The translations under genes and the position numbers were made by a program. This document shows positions 54,296 to 63,081 of a DNA stretch of 64,000 nt, one piece after another (the first letter of the stretch is position 1; each line of letters starts with the position of its first letter). The notes beneath the pieces were generated by a model, which did no database searches, was not told where the DNA came from, and saw only the letters and a program-made list of their open reading frames with translations. The DNA comes from UBA2334 sp049653005 (GTDB taxonomy: Bacteria; Pseudomonadota; Gammaproteobacteria; Burkholderiales; Burkholderiaceae_C), in NCBI GenBank assembly GCA_049653005.1, contig JBASFL010000055.1:45698-109697 (forward strand). Reading direction: 5' to 3'.

Positions 54296-55270
54296 TCAGC
54301 TCACCGGCACGAAGCGGAAGCCTTGGCCTGCGGGCTCGATGGTGCCGAACGCGGGGAACGGGAAGTGGTAGCCCCCGGCCAGCATCTTGTCTTTCACAAT
54401 TTGCTCGAACACGCGGCGGCGGGTCTGGCGCGCCGCTTCGGGGTCCATGTCGAACACCACGGCCCAGTCGGGGTTGCGGGCAAACAGGGACGGGATGTTG
54501 GTCAGGTCGGCCACAAAGATGAACGATTTGCCTTCGGACGTGACGGTGAACGTGCTCATGCCCGGGGTGTGGCCAAAGGCGGCGTTGGAGCGGATGCCGG
54601 GGGCCAGCTCGGCACCGGGCTCGAATTTGACCAGTTGGTCTGCCGGCAAGTCTTTGAACACGCGGCGCACACCGCCAAACGCGCCTTTCATGCCCTCGGG
54701 GGCGGCGGCCATGCGGGCATCGTCCATCCAGAACGCGTGTTCGGGTGCGGGCACGTGCACCTTGGCTTTGGGGTAGGTCAGTTGCCCGTTTTTCAGGCGC
54801 AGGCCGTTGATGTGGTCGCCGTGGTAGTGGCTGATGATGACGTGGTCGATGTCTTCGGGCTTGTAGCCAGCCGCGGCCAAGTTGGCCACCAGACGGCCGG
54901 TGGTGGGGCCACCGTTGTCGGCAAAGCCGGTGTCCATCAAAAAGCGCTGGTTGCCCGAGACCACCAGGAAGGCGGTAAACGGCACGTCGATGTGGTCGGT
55001 GGGCAGGTTTTGGCTGGCCAGCAACGCTTTCACTTCAGCCAGCGGGGCGTTCTTCACGAACTCTTCGCCCAGCGGGCGGCGGGCAACGCCGTCGTTCAGG
55101 GCAATGATGTCCACCGCACCCAAGCGCATTTTGCGAAAGCCCGGGGCGGGCAGCTCGGGCGTGCCCAGGTTGGGCGCGTTCTGGGCCCACAAAATGCCGG
55201 GGTTGAGCCAGGGCAGTGCGACGGCGGTGCTGGCAAGGCCTGCACCCAAGAGTTGGCGGCGGTTGAGCAT
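54296..55270 (-). CDS. Exported metallo-beta-lactamase-fold hydrolase
   Basis: 324 residues from ATG 55270 (MLNRRQLLGAG). The RR plus hydrophobic core and AWAQ-like end suggest Tat export. Metal motif HYHGDHINGL (HxHxDH), then GHTPGMST and FVADLTNIPS. Related to AHL-lactonase/arylsulfatase-like MBL proteins. Substrate unknown. Apt is 13 bp downstream. Confidence 0.88.
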   Translation of the reverse strand: MLNRRQLLGAGLASTAVALPWLNPGILWAQNAPNLGTPELPAPGFRKMRLGAVDIIALNDGVARRPLGEEFVKNAPLAEVKALLASQNLPTDHIDVPFTAFLVVSGNQRFLMDTGFADNGGPTTGRLVANLAAAGYKPEDIDHVIISHYHGDHINGLRLKNGQLTYPKAKVHVPAPEHAFWMDDARMAAAPEGMKGAFGGVRRVFKDLPADQLVKFEPGAELAPGIRSNAAFGHTPGMSTFTVTSEGKSFIFVADLTNIPSLFARNPDWAVVFDMDPEAARQTRRRVFEQIVKDKMLAGGYHFPFPAFGTIEPAGQGFRFVPVS

Positions 55271-55372
55271 GGAACACCTCTGAGTTGAAGAGGGCTGCAT
55301 TTGATACCGATGGGTCACCATTTGACTGGCTGAGTTGCATCAACCACTGTCTGTGCAGGGTTGATGAGGGCC

Positions 55373-57358
55373 TCAGCCTTTGGTCAGCGTGTCTTCCGCG
55401 CTGGCCAGCGCCACCGAGGTGCCCGACAGCACCAGTGTGTCGCCTTCGTGCAGCACGGTGTGCGGCGCACACGCCCCGGGGCTGCCCCCGGCACTTCGCA
55501 GGCTGACCACCCGCACACCCAGCGCTTCCAGGTTCAGGTGCGCCAGTGCGTGGCCCAGCGCGTGGCTGTTGGCGTGCACGGTGAAAGTGGCCAGGCGTTC
55601 GTTGTCCAGGTCGTCGGCGGTGTTGTCGTCTTCGCCGTGGAAGTAGCCGCGCAGCAGGCTGTAGCGCGCCTCGCGTTGGTCTTGCACCAGGCGCAGCACT
55701 TTGCGCATGGGCACCCCCACCAGGGCCAAGGCGTGGCTGGCCAGCATCAGGCTGGCCTCGATGGCTTCGGGCACCACCTCGGTGGCCCCGGCGGCTTGCA
55801 ACTTGTCCAGGTGAACGTCGTCCAGCGTGCGCACCACCACGGGCACGTCGGGGGCCAGTTGGCGCAATTGGGCCAGCACCTTCATGGCGCTGGCGTGGTC
55901 GATGTAGGTGATGGCCACCGCTTTGGCCCGCGTCACGCCCGCCGCCACCAGGGCTTGGGCGCGGGCGGCATCGCCGTACACCACCGAGTGGTCGGCCTTG
56001 GCGGCTTTTTGCACGCGGTCGGGGTCCAGGTCGAGCGCCATGTAGGCAATGCCGGCTTTTTCCAGCAGGCGGGCCAGGTTTTGCCCGCAGCGCCCATAGC
56101 CACAAATGACCACATGGCCCGATTTGCCCATGGACTGGCGGGCAATGCTGGTCATGGCCACCGACTGCATCAGCCAGTCGCTGCCCACGAACTTCATCAC
56201 CACCCAGTCGGCCTTCATGATGATGAACGGCGTGGCCAGCATGGACAGCACCATCGACGCCAAGATGGGGTTGAACAACGAGGGGGGTACCAGTTGGTTT
56301 TGTCCCGCCAGCGTCAGCAACACAAAACCGAATTCACCCGCTTGGGCCAGGTACAGGCCGGTGCGCACGGCGGTGCCCAGACCCGCCCCCATCCAGCGCG
56401 CCAAAGCGGCGATGACGGTCAGTTTGAACACCACCGGCAGCGTCACCAGCAACAGCACCAGGGGCCAGCGTTCCAGCACCAGCCGCCAGTCCAGCATCAT
56501 GCCGATGGTGATGAAAAACAGGCCCAGCAACACATCGTGGAACGGGCGTATGTCGGTTTCCACCTGGTGCTTGTATTCGGTTTCTGAAATCAGCATGCCC
56601 GCCACAAAAGCGCCCAGGGCCAGTGACAAGCCCGCGTGCTCGGTGACCCAGGCCAACCCCAGGGTGATGAGCAACAGGTTCAGCATGAACAGCTCTTCGC
56701 TCTTGCGCATGGCCACTTGCTTCAGCCACCAGCGCAGCCATTTTTGGCCCCAGGTCAGCAGCAGGCCCAGCAGCAGCACGGCTTTGACCAACGCCAGGCC
56801 CAGCTCGGTGGCCAGTTTCTCAGGGGGGGAGCCCAGCGCCGGAATAAGCACCAACAAAGGCACCACGGCCAAGTCTTGGAACAGCAGCACGCCCACCACG
56901 CGTTTGCCGTGGTCCGAGTCCAGCTCCAGCCGCTCGGCCACCAGCTTGATGACGATGGCGGTGCTGCTCATGGCCATCACCCCGCCCAGGGCCAGCGCCG
57001 TGCGCCAATCCATCTTCCACCAGTGGGGAAACGCCCAGTCCAGCGCCAGTGAGCCCAGTGTGGCCAACACGATGGTGGCCGCCACCTGTGACAGCCCCAA
57101 CCCAAACACCAGCTTGCGCATGGCGCGCAGCTTGGGCAGGCTGAATTCCAGCCCGATCACAAACATCAGAAACACCACACCGAATTCGGCCAGGTAGCGA
57201 ATGCCGGCCGAGTTCTGGGCCAGTGCCAGCGTGTGGGGCCCAATCACCACGCCCACAAACAAATAGCCCAGCATGGGCGGCAGCTTCATCGAACGGCAGG
57301 CCACCACGCCCAGCACCGCGGCCAGCAGGTACAGCAGGGTGATGTCAAGCGCGTTCAT
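55373..57358 (-). CDS. CPA2 cation:proton antiporter with TrkA-N and TrkA-C domains (KefC-like)
   Basis: 661 residues from ATG 57358. Membrane part (about 1-390) with MSSTAIVIKLVAERLELDSDHG and LLFQDLAVVPLLVL; TrkA-N (HVVICGYGRCGQNLARLLE) from about 415; a TrkA-C domain at the end (about 575-661), absent from the other antiporter at 12624. It is divergent from kdsD across 61 bp, a common arrangement in this group. Confidence 0.93.
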   Translation of the reverse strand: MNALDITLLYLLAAVLGVVACRSMKLPPMLGYLFVGVVIGPHTLALAQNSAGIRYLAEFGVVFLMFVIGLEFSLPKLRAMRKLVFGLGLSQVAATIVLATLGSLALDWAFPHWWKMDWRTALALGGVMAMSSTAIVIKLVAERLELDSDHGKRVVGVLLFQDLAVVPLLVLIPALGSPPEKLATELGLALVKAVLLLGLLLTWGQKWLRWWLKQVAMRKSEELFMLNLLLITLGLAWVTEHAGLSLALGAFVAGMLISETEYKHQVETDIRPFHDVLLGLFFITIGMMLDWRLVLERWPLVLLLVTLPVVFKLTVIAALARWMGAGLGTAVRTGLYLAQAGEFGFVLLTLAGQNQLVPPSLFNPILASMVLSMLATPFIIMKADWVVMKFVGSDWLMQSVAMTSIARQSMGKSGHVVICGYGRCGQNLARLLEKAGIAYMALDLDPDRVQKAAKADHSVVYGDAARAQALVAAGVTRAKAVAITYIDHASAMKVLAQLRQLAPDVPVVVRTLDDVHLDKLQAAGATEVVPEAIEASLMLASHALALVGVPMRKVLRLVQDQREARYSLLRGYFHGEDDNTADDLDNERLATFTVHANSHALGHALAHLNLEALGVRVVSLRSAGGSPGACAPHTVLHEGDTLVLSGTSVALASAEDTLTKG

Positions 57359-57419
57359 CGCCACATGGTAACGGCCCCATCCCGGTGCGTCCGGGGTGGG
57401 CTGGCCGATAATCCGGGAC

Positions 57420-58409
57420 ATGAGTTCAACCCCTGTTTTCGAGGCCGATCGTGCCCTGGCCCTGGCGCAAGACACCTTGCGCACCGAGGCCGATGCCCTG
57501 AGCGCTGCCGCCCTGCGTCTGGGCCCCGCCTTTGTCCAGGCCGTGGACCTGATCTTGCGCAGCCAGGGCCGTGTGGTGGTCATGGGCATGGGCAAAAGTG
57601 GGCACGTGGGCCGCAAAATTGCCGCCACCCTGGCGTCCACCGGCACCCCAGCCATGTTTGTGCACCCGGGTGAAGCCAGCCACGGTGACCTGGGCATGAT
57701 CACCGCCACCGACGTGGTGCTGGCCATCAGCAACAGCGGCGAGAGCGACGAACTCACGGTGCTGCTCCCCGTGCTCAAACGCATGGCCGTGCCCCTGGTG
57801 GCCATGACCTCGCGGGCCGATTCCTCGCTGGGCCGCCACGCCGCGCAGTTCCTCGACACCAGTGTGGCCAAAGAGGCTTGCCCGCTCAACTTGGCCCCCA
57901 CGGCCAGCACCACCGTGCAGCTCGCCATGGGCGACGCGTTGGCGGTGGCGCTGCTGGATGCACGCGGCTTCAGGGCAGAAGACTTTGCCCGCAGCCACCC
58001 TGGTGGCTCGTTGGGCCGCAAACTGCTGACGCACGTGCGCGATGTCATGCGCAGCGGCGACGCCGTGCCCAGCGTGGGCTGGGACGCCAGCGCCATGGAC
58101 CTGATGCGCGAAATGAGCGCCAAAGGTCTGGGCGCATCGGCCGTGTTGTCGGCCACAGGCCAGATTGCCGGCATCTTCACCGACGGCGATTTGCGCCGCC
58201 TGATTGAAGGCGGCACCGACATGCGCACGGCCTTGGCACGCGACGTGATGCGGCCCAACCCCCGCACCGTGGCGGCCGACGCGTTGGCCGTGGAAGCCGC
58301 CGACCTGATGGAAAACCACCGCATTTCCAGTGTGCTCGTGGTCAACGCCGAGGGCGCGCTGTGCGGTGCCCTCAACACCCATGACCTGCTGCGTGCCAAG
58401 GTGATCTGA
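57420..58409 (+). CDS. kdsD: Arabinose-5-phosphate isomerase
   Basis: 329 residues from ATG 57420. SIS domain (VVMGMGKSGHVGRKIAATLAS, ISNSGESDEL) and two CBS domains (about 210-329). Converts ribulose-5-phosphate to arabinose-5-phosphate, the first step of Kdo synthesis. Directly followed by kdsC. Confidence 0.96.
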   Translation: MSSTPVFEADRALALAQDTLRTEADALSAAALRLGPAFVQAVDLILRSQGRVVVMGMGKSGHVGRKIAATLASTGTPAMFVHPGEASHGDLGMITATDVVLAISNSGESDELTVLLPVLKRMAVPLVAMTSRADSSLGRHAAQFLDTSVAKEACPLNLAPTASTTVQLAMGDALAVALLDARGFRAEDFARSHPGGSLGRKLLTHVRDVMRSGDAVPSVGWDASAMDLMREMSAKGLGASAVLSATGQIAGIFTDGDLRRLIEGGTDMRTALARDVMRPNPRTVAADALAVEAADLMENHRISSVLVVNAEGALCGALNTHDLLRAKVI

Positions 58410-58970
58410 ATGAACCTGCCCGACCTGACCCCCCGGCTGAACTTCGATCCCGAGCTGCTGCTGCGCGCCCAAGATGTGAAAGTGGTGTTTTTTGATGTGG
58501 ACGGTGTGCTGACCGATGGTGGGCTGTATTTCACCGAGTCGGGCGAAACGCTCAAGCGTTTCAACTCGCTCGACGGTCATGGCCTGAAGTTGCTGCAAAA
58601 AGCGGGCATCACCCCCGCCGTGGTCACCGGCCGCGATTCCGCCCCTTTGCGCACCCGCCTGGCCGCGCTGGGCGTGACCCACGTGCGCTACGGCACAGAA
58701 GACAAACGCCCCGCCGCCGAAGCCATCCTGGCCGAGTTGGGCCTCGATTGGTCGCAAGCCGCCGCCATGGGCGACGACTGGCCCGACGCCCCCGTGCTGC
58801 GCCGCGTGGCCCTGGCCTGTGCGCCCCGCACAGCCCAAGCCGAGGTGCTGGGCCTGGCCCACTACGTGCCCGACGCCGCTGCCGGTGACGGCGCAGCCCG
58901 CGCCTTGTGCGACTTGATTCTGGTGGCCACCGGGCAGTACGCACGCCTGTGGCGCGAGCACTCGGCCTGA
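58410..58970 (+). CDS. kdsC: Kdo-8-phosphate phosphatase
   Basis: 186 residues; the ATG abuts the kdsD stop. HAD motifs: FFDVDGVLTDGGLYF, VVTGRDSAPL and MGDDWPDAPVL. Supplies free Kdo. Confidence 0.96.
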   Translation: MNLPDLTPRLNFDPELLLRAQDVKVVFFDVDGVLTDGGLYFTESGETLKRFNSLDGHGLKLLQKAGITPAVVTGRDSAPLRTRLAALGVTHVRYGTEDKRPAAEAILAELGLDWSQAAAMGDDWPDAPVLRRVALACAPRTAQAEVLGLAHYVPDAAAGDGAARALCDLILVATGQYARLWREHSA

Positions 58971-58972
58971 GC

Positions 58973-59602
58973 ATGGCTTTCGCCGTTGCACGGTCCTGGC
59001 GTGCCGCCTTCGAGCGGCTCACCATCTATTTGCCCATGTTGTTGATGGGCCTGCTGGCGCTGGCGTCGTACTGGCTGCTGCAAGCCACCCCGGGCACCCC
59101 CACCCCAGGGCCTGACCGCGCCGAGGTGCACCAGCCCCACCACGTGATGCAAGGTTTTTCGGTGCGCACCCACGGCCCGGGCGGCGCCCTCAAGACCGAA
59201 GTGTTGGGCAGCGAAGCCCGCTTGTTCCCAGACGATGGCAGCATGGAAATGGACGACCCACGCGTGCGCAGCTTCAGCACCGACGGCGTGTTGACCACCC
59301 TGGCGGCCAACCAGGGATGGTCGAACAAGGCCAACGACGAATTTGTGCTGCGTGGCAACGCCCAGGTGGTGCGCCACCCCGCGGCCTTGGCCACCGGTCA
59401 AAAATTGGGCCGAATGGAATTTCAGGGCCAGCACCTGCGGGTGTTCACCGCCCAGCACCGGGTGGTGTCCGACGAACCCGTGTTGCTGCTGCGTGGGGCC
59501 GACCGCATCACCGCCAACCGGCTGGATTACAACGACGAACAGCGCGTGGCCGTGCTCACCGGGCGCGTGCGCGCCCAGCTGGTGGCCCGGCCTCAGCCGT
59601 GA
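58973..59602 (+). CDS. lptC: LPS export protein LptC
   Basis: 209 residues from ATG 58973, two bases after kdsC. One N-terminal TM (LPMLLMGLLALASYWLLQ), then an OstA-like beta region (FSVRTHGPGGALKTEVLG, DNEFVLRGNAQVVR-like). LptC bridges the inner-membrane LptBFG complex to LptA. lptA and lptB do not follow. Confidence 0.9.
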   Translation: MAFAVARSWRAAFERLTIYLPMLLMGLLALASYWLLQATPGTPTPGPDRAEVHQPHHVMQGFSVRTHGPGGALKTEVLGSEARLFPDDGSMEMDDPRVRSFSTDGVLTTLAANQGWSNKANDEFVLRGNAQVVRHPAALATGQKLGRMEFQGQHLRVFTAQHRVVSDEPVLLLRGADRITANRLDYNDEQRVAVLTGRVRAQLVARPQP

Positions 59603-59613
59603 GGCGCACACCC

Positions 59614-60393
59614 ATGGCTGCCAAGCCCCTTGTGTTCATCACCGGTGCCTCCAGCGGCATCGGGCAAGCGTTGGCTTTGCATTACGCCCGAGCGGGCTGG
59701 CAGCTGGCCTTGGTGGTGCGCAAAGAATTTGAAACAAAAAAGTGGCTTGGCGCTTGTCAGATAAGCGAAGACAGCTATCGAATTTATGTGGCTGATGTGG
59801 CCCAGCCCGATGCCATCGTGGCCGCCGGTCAGGCCGCCCTGGACGCTCAGGGCTTGCCCGATGTGGTCATTGCCAACGCAGGCATCAGCGTGGGCATGGA
59901 CACCGCCATCCGCAGCGATTTGCAGGTGATGGCCGACACCTTTGCCACCAACAACGTGGGCCTGGCCGCCACGTTCCACCCCTTCGTGGGCGCCATGGCC
60001 CAGCGCGGGCATGGCACCTTGGTGGGCATGGCCAGCGTGGCGGGTATTCGGGGCCTGCCCGGCCACGGCGCGTATTGCGCCAGCAAAGCCGCCGCCATCA
60101 GTTACTGCGAAAGCCTGCGGGGCGAGTTGCGGGGCACCGGTGTGAAAGTGGTCACCTTGCTGCCGGGCTACGTGGACACCCCCCTCACCCGCTCGAACCG
60201 TTACCCGATGCCGTTCCTGATGCAGCCGGGTGAGTTCGCCCGGCAGGCTGTGGCGGCCATTGCCGCCCAAACGAGCTACCGCGTGATTCCCTGGCAAATG
60301 GGGGTGGTGGCCAAACTGTTGCGGCTTTTGCCCAACGCGTGGCTGGACAAAGCTTTTGCCGGCCGTCCCCGCAAACGCCGCCAGGGGGAGTGA
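59614..60393 (+). CDS. Short-chain dehydrogenase/reductase
   Basis: 259 residues from ATG 59614. Cofactor loop FITGASSGIGQALA, ADV, IANAGIS, catalytic YCASKAA and PGYVDTPLTRSN. The segment around residues 41-56 (FETKKWLGACQISEDSYRI) coincides with a copy of the dispersed repeat and looks unlike the family. A strong terminator follows at 60417. Substrate unknown; position after lptC suggests envelope lipid chemistry. Confidence 0.9.
   Translation: MAAKPLVFITGASSGIGQALALHYARAGWQLALVVRKEFETKKWLGACQISEDSYRIYVADVAQPDAIVAAGQAALDAQGLPDVVIANAGISVGMDTAIRSDLQVMADTFATNNVGLAATFHPFVGAMAQRGHGTLVGMASVAGIRGLPGHGAYCASKAAAISYCESLRGELRGTGVKVVTLLPGYVDTPLTRSNRYPMPFLMQPGEFARQAVAAIAAQTSYRVIPWQMGVVAKLLRLLPNAWLDKAFAGRPRKRRQGE
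59736..59780 (-). repeat. Dispersed repeat inside the short-chain dehydrogenase gene
   Basis: On minus: ATAGCTGTCTTCGCTTATCT, then GACAAGCGCCAAGCCACTTTTTT. It lies in frame and encodes residues about 41-56. Confidence 0.5.
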
Positions 60394-60416
60394 GGCCCCC
60401 TTTGTTGAGCCCCATG

Positions 60417-60452
60417 AAAAAAGCCCCTGGTCGCAAAACCAGGGGCTTTTTT
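60417..60452 (+). terminator. Intrinsic terminator after the dehydrogenase
   Basis: Stem GCCCCTGGT / ACCAGGGGC with loop CGCAAA, flanked by A6 and T6, so it can act in both directions, also for the converging RRM gene. Confidence 0.92.
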
Positions 60453-60503
60453 CGTGAAGCTGTTGACCAGGGCTGGGTGTGTTCACCTGCCCTGTGTCAG
60501 TGC

Positions 60504-60875
60504 TCAGTAGCCGCCGCGGCCGCCGCCACCGAAGCCACCACCGCCACCACCTTCGCGACGGCCACCGCCGCCGTAGGGGCTGCGGAAGCCGCCGTCGTTG
60601 CCGCCGCCGGTGCGGGGAGGACGTGCTTCCATGGGACGTGCTTCGTTCACCACCAGGCTACGGCCGCCCAGAGACTGGCCGTTCATGCCAGCGATGGCTT
60701 GCTGGGCTTCAGCGTCGCTGCCCATTTCCACAAAGCCGAAACCTTTGGAACGGCCGGTGTCGCGCTCCATCATGACTTTGGCGCTGTTCACGTTGCCGAA
60801 GGCACCGAAAGACTGTTGCAGGTCTTCGTCGCGAACGGTGTAAGGCAGGTTGCCGACGTAAAGTTTGTTGCCCAT
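60504..60875 (-). CDS. RRM-type RNA-binding protein
   Basis: 123 residues from ATG 60875, with GAGGAG before it. One RRM (about 1-80): RNP2 KLYVGNLPY and RNP1 KGFGFVEM, then a Gly/Arg-rich tail (GGGGGGFGGGGRGGY). Typical of small glycine-rich, often cold-inducible, bacterial RNA-binding proteins. A leader with a long T-run lies upstream. Confidence 0.93.
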   Translation of the reverse strand: MGNKLYVGNLPYTVRDEDLQQSFGAFGNVNSAKVMMERDTGRSKGFGFVEMGSDAEAQQAIAGMNGQSLGGRSLVVNEARPMEARPPRTGGGNDGGFRSPYGGGGRREGGGGGGFGGGGRGGY

Positions 60876-61134
60876 TGCGGGACTCCTCAAGATACACAGA
60901 AAAAAAAGCGATGGAGCCCCGTTAGCACAATGAAACCTGTAGCACGCGAAACCAACCGATCACCTGTCAAACGGGTGTTTTTCCACCCGCGGGCAGATTA
61001 TGCGCTGATTGCCCGAACCGTGGGGTTCTTTCCCTCGGCGCTGTCAACCCCTCTGGGTGCGGGTGGGTGGCTGATGCGTCTGCGCAACAGTTTGGGTGGG
61101 CAGGCCCGGCATGTGCGCCATGTCGGTGCGTTGC
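60876..61134. other. Intergenic stretch between the RRM and metX genes
   Basis: It contains the RRM leader (A-rich on plus, about 60898-60908) and the metX promoter side. A 71-codon plus frame from 60930 has no good SD. No other element seen. Confidence 0.55.
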
Positions 61135-61140
61135 TATACT
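61135..61140 (+). promoter_or_regulatory. metX -10 element
   Basis: TATACT, seven bases before the first helix of the riboswitch, so the transcript would begin at about its 5' end. No clear -35. Confidence 0.55.
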
Positions 61141-61144
61141 GATT

Positions 61145-61204
61145 TCAGCGCTGATTTGTCCCTGACTTGCGGGCGCTTTTTACAAATGCTGCTAAAGACG
61201 GAGG
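61145..61204 (+). ncRNA. SAM-II riboswitch
   Basis: The stretch GCGCTGATTT (61148-61157) and the later AAATG..GCTAAA match the SAM-II (SAM_alpha) consensus, known from metX/metA leaders. P1: AGCGC (61147-61151) with GCGCT (61173-61177). Pseudoknot: ATTTGT (61154-61159) with ACAAAT (61182-61187). A GGAGG (61200-61204) sits at the 3' edge, where SAM binding would mask it. Confidence 0.88.
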
Positions 61205-61211
61205 TGCCCTG

Positions 61212-61245
61212 CCCGGTGCTCGTTTTTGGCGAACCGGGTTTTTTT
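61212..61245 (+). terminator. Intrinsic terminator/attenuator in the metX leader
   Basis: CCCGGT (61212-61217) pairs with ACCGGG (61233-61238), with TCG/CGA inside, followed by seven T. It lies between the riboswitch and metX. Confidence 0.75.
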
Positions 61246-61254
61246 GTGCTATGA
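61216..61254 (+). CDS. Putative leader peptide of metX (12 codons)
   Basis: GTG 61216, VLVFGEPGFFVL, then TGA overlapping the metX ATG (ATGA, 61251-61254). The only SD in the region (GGAGG, 61200-61204) lies 11 bases upstream of this GTG and 46 bases from metX. The ORF runs through the terminator stem. Translation is inferred. Confidence 0.4.
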   Translation: MLVFGEPGFFVL

Positions 61255-62465
61255 CGCTGATTGCCACTGCCCTCACACAGCACTTTGCGCAGCCATTGCC
61301 GTTGCAAAGCGGTGCGGTGCTGCCGTCGTACTCACTGAGCTACGAAACTTACGGCAACTTGAACGCAGACCGTTCCAATGCCGTGTTGATTTGCCATGCG
61401 CTCAACGCGTCACACCATGTGGCCGGCGTCTATTTGAACGACGACGGCACACCCAAGCCCCGCAGCGAAGGCTGGTGGGACACCATGATCGGCCCCGGCA
61501 AGCCGGTGGACACCCACCGATTCTTTGTGATCGGGGTCAACAACCTGGGGTCCTGCTTTGGCTCCAGCGGGCCCACGCACACCAACCCTGCGACCGGTGA
61601 GGCCTGGGGGGCTGACTTTCCGGTGGTGACGGTGGAGGATTGGGTCAACGCACAGGCGCGGTTGCTGGATGTGCTGGGCATTCAACAGCTGGCCGCCGTG
61701 ATGGGGGGCAGCCTGGGTGGCATGCAAACCCTGAGCTGGACGCTGCAATACCCCGAGCGCGTGCGCCACGCGGTGGTGGTGGCCAGTGCGCCCAACCTGA
61801 CGGCGGAGAACATTGCATTCAACGAAGTGGCGCGCCGCGCCATCGTGACCGATCCCGACTTTCATGGCGGCCACTACCTGCGCCACGGCACCGTGCCCAA
61901 ACGGGGCTTGCGCATTGCCCGCATGATCGGCCACATCACGTATTTGAGTGACGACGTGATGAACGACAAGTTTGGCCGCCACCTTCGCCCCTTGGTGGAC
62001 CAGGTAAAACAAGCTGCACATGCCGGTGACCAACCCACCTTGGAGCGGCTGGCGTACCAATACACCACGCAAGGGGTGGAGTTTGAAATCGAAAGCTATT
62101 TGCGCCACCAGGGTGACAAGTTCAGCGAGTATTTCGACGCCAACACCTACCTGCTGATCACCCGTGCACTGGACTACTTCGACCCGGCCCGTGCCCACGG
62201 CGGGGACCTGGCCCGTGCACTTGCCGCAGCCAAGGCCTCATTTTTGCTGGTGAGCTTCACCACCGACTGGCGTTTTTCACCCGCCCGCAGCCGCGAAATG
62301 GTGCGTGCGCTGCTGAAAAACCGGCGCGACGTGAGTTACGCAGAAATCGACGCACCCCACGGCCATGACGCCTTTTTGCTGGAAGACCCGCGCTATCTGT
62401 CGGCCGTGCGGGCGTATTTTGACCACCGTGTGGGTGCTGCACCCGCAGGGGGCTTGCCATCATGA
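61251..62465 (+). CDS. metX: Homoserine O-acyltransferase (MetX)
   Basis: 404 residues from ATG 61251. Alpha/beta-hydrolase: CHALNASHH, GGSLGGMQTL (nucleophile Ser), DWRFSPARSREMV and APHGHDAFLL (Asp/His). It activates homoserine for methionine synthesis. Partnered with metW, such MetX enzymes in proteobacteria often use succinyl-CoA rather than acetyl-CoA; not decidable here. No SD at the ATG, fitting translational coupling to the leader ORF. Confidence 0.93.
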   Translation: MTLIATALTQHFAQPLPLQSGAVLPSYSLSYETYGNLNADRSNAVLICHALNASHHVAGVYLNDDGTPKPRSEGWWDTMIGPGKPVDTHRFFVIGVNNLGSCFGSSGPTHTNPATGEAWGADFPVVTVEDWVNAQARLLDVLGIQQLAAVMGGSLGGMQTLSWTLQYPERVRHAVVVASAPNLTAENIAFNEVARRAIVTDPDFHGGHYLRHGTVPKRGLRIARMIGHITYLSDDVMNDKFGRHLRPLVDQVKQAAHAGDQPTLERLAYQYTTQGVEFEIESYLRHQGDKFSEYFDANTYLLITRALDYFDPARAHGGDLARALAAAKASFLLVSFTTDWRFSPARSREMVRALLKNRRDVSYAEIDAPHGHDAFLLEDPRYLSAVRAYFDHRVGAAPAGGLPS

Positions 62466-63043
62466 GTGAAAACACCTTGATCCATTCCATTGCGCGGCTG
62501 GTGCCCCCGGGCTCCCGTGTGCTCGACCTGGGGTGTGGCAGCGGCGAGTTGTTGGCCCACCTGATGGTCCACCGGGGTTGCACGGGCTATGGCGTGGAAA
62601 TCGACGATGCCAAAGTGCACGCCTGCCTGGTGCGCGGGGTGAATGTGCTGCAGCTCAATCTGGAAGACGGTCTGAGCGCGTTCGAAGACCAAAGCTTCGA
62701 TGTGGTGCTGCAAATCGACACCTTGCAACACCTGCGCAACGCCCAAACCATGCTGCAAGAGACGGCGCGCGTGGGCCGCCTGGGCGTGGTGGCCTTCCCC
62801 AATTTTGCGCATTGGCCCAACCGCCTGAGCGTGTTGCAAGGGCGCATGCCCGTGACCAAGCGCCTGCCCTACCAGTGGTACGACACACCCAACATCCGCG
62901 TGGGGACTTACGCCGATTTTGAGGTGCTGGCCCGCCGCAATGGGCTGAAAATTCAAGATGCTTTTGGCTTGCACGAAGGTCAGGAGGTGAGGGCTTTCCC
63001 CAACCTGCGCGCCAGCACGGCCGTTTTCCGTTTGTCGCGCTGA
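62462..63043 (+). CDS. metW: Methionine biosynthesis protein MetW
   Basis: 193 residues; ATG overlaps the metX stop (ATGA). Methyltransferase-like fold with VLDLGCGSGELLAHL and GVEID. MetW works with MetX in homoserine acylation. Family-typical NFAHWPNRLSVLQGRMP and PYQWYDTPNIR present. Confidence 0.95.
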   Translation: MSENTLIHSIARLVPPGSRVLDLGCGSGELLAHLMVHRGCTGYGVEIDDAKVHACLVRGVNVLQLNLEDGLSAFEDQSFDVVLQIDTLQHLRNAQTMLQETARVGRLGVVAFPNFAHWPNRLSVLQGRMPVTKRLPYQWYDTPNIRVGTYADFEVLARRNGLKIQDAFGLHEGQEVRAFPNLRASTAVFRLSR

Positions 63044-63081
63044 GCTTTGGTTCCATACTCACACCAGAAATTGGAGACAAC

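Noticed and set aside
57359..58564. N-terminal extension of the KefC-like frame
   Set aside because: Antisense to kdsD and kdsC; the family start is at 57358.
60930..61142. 71-codon plus frame before metX
   Set aside because: No SD, overlaps the metX promoter, and its product resembles nothing.
61167..61250. Upstream start for metX
   Set aside because: It would make the riboswitch and terminator coding; ATG 61251 matches the family N-terminus.
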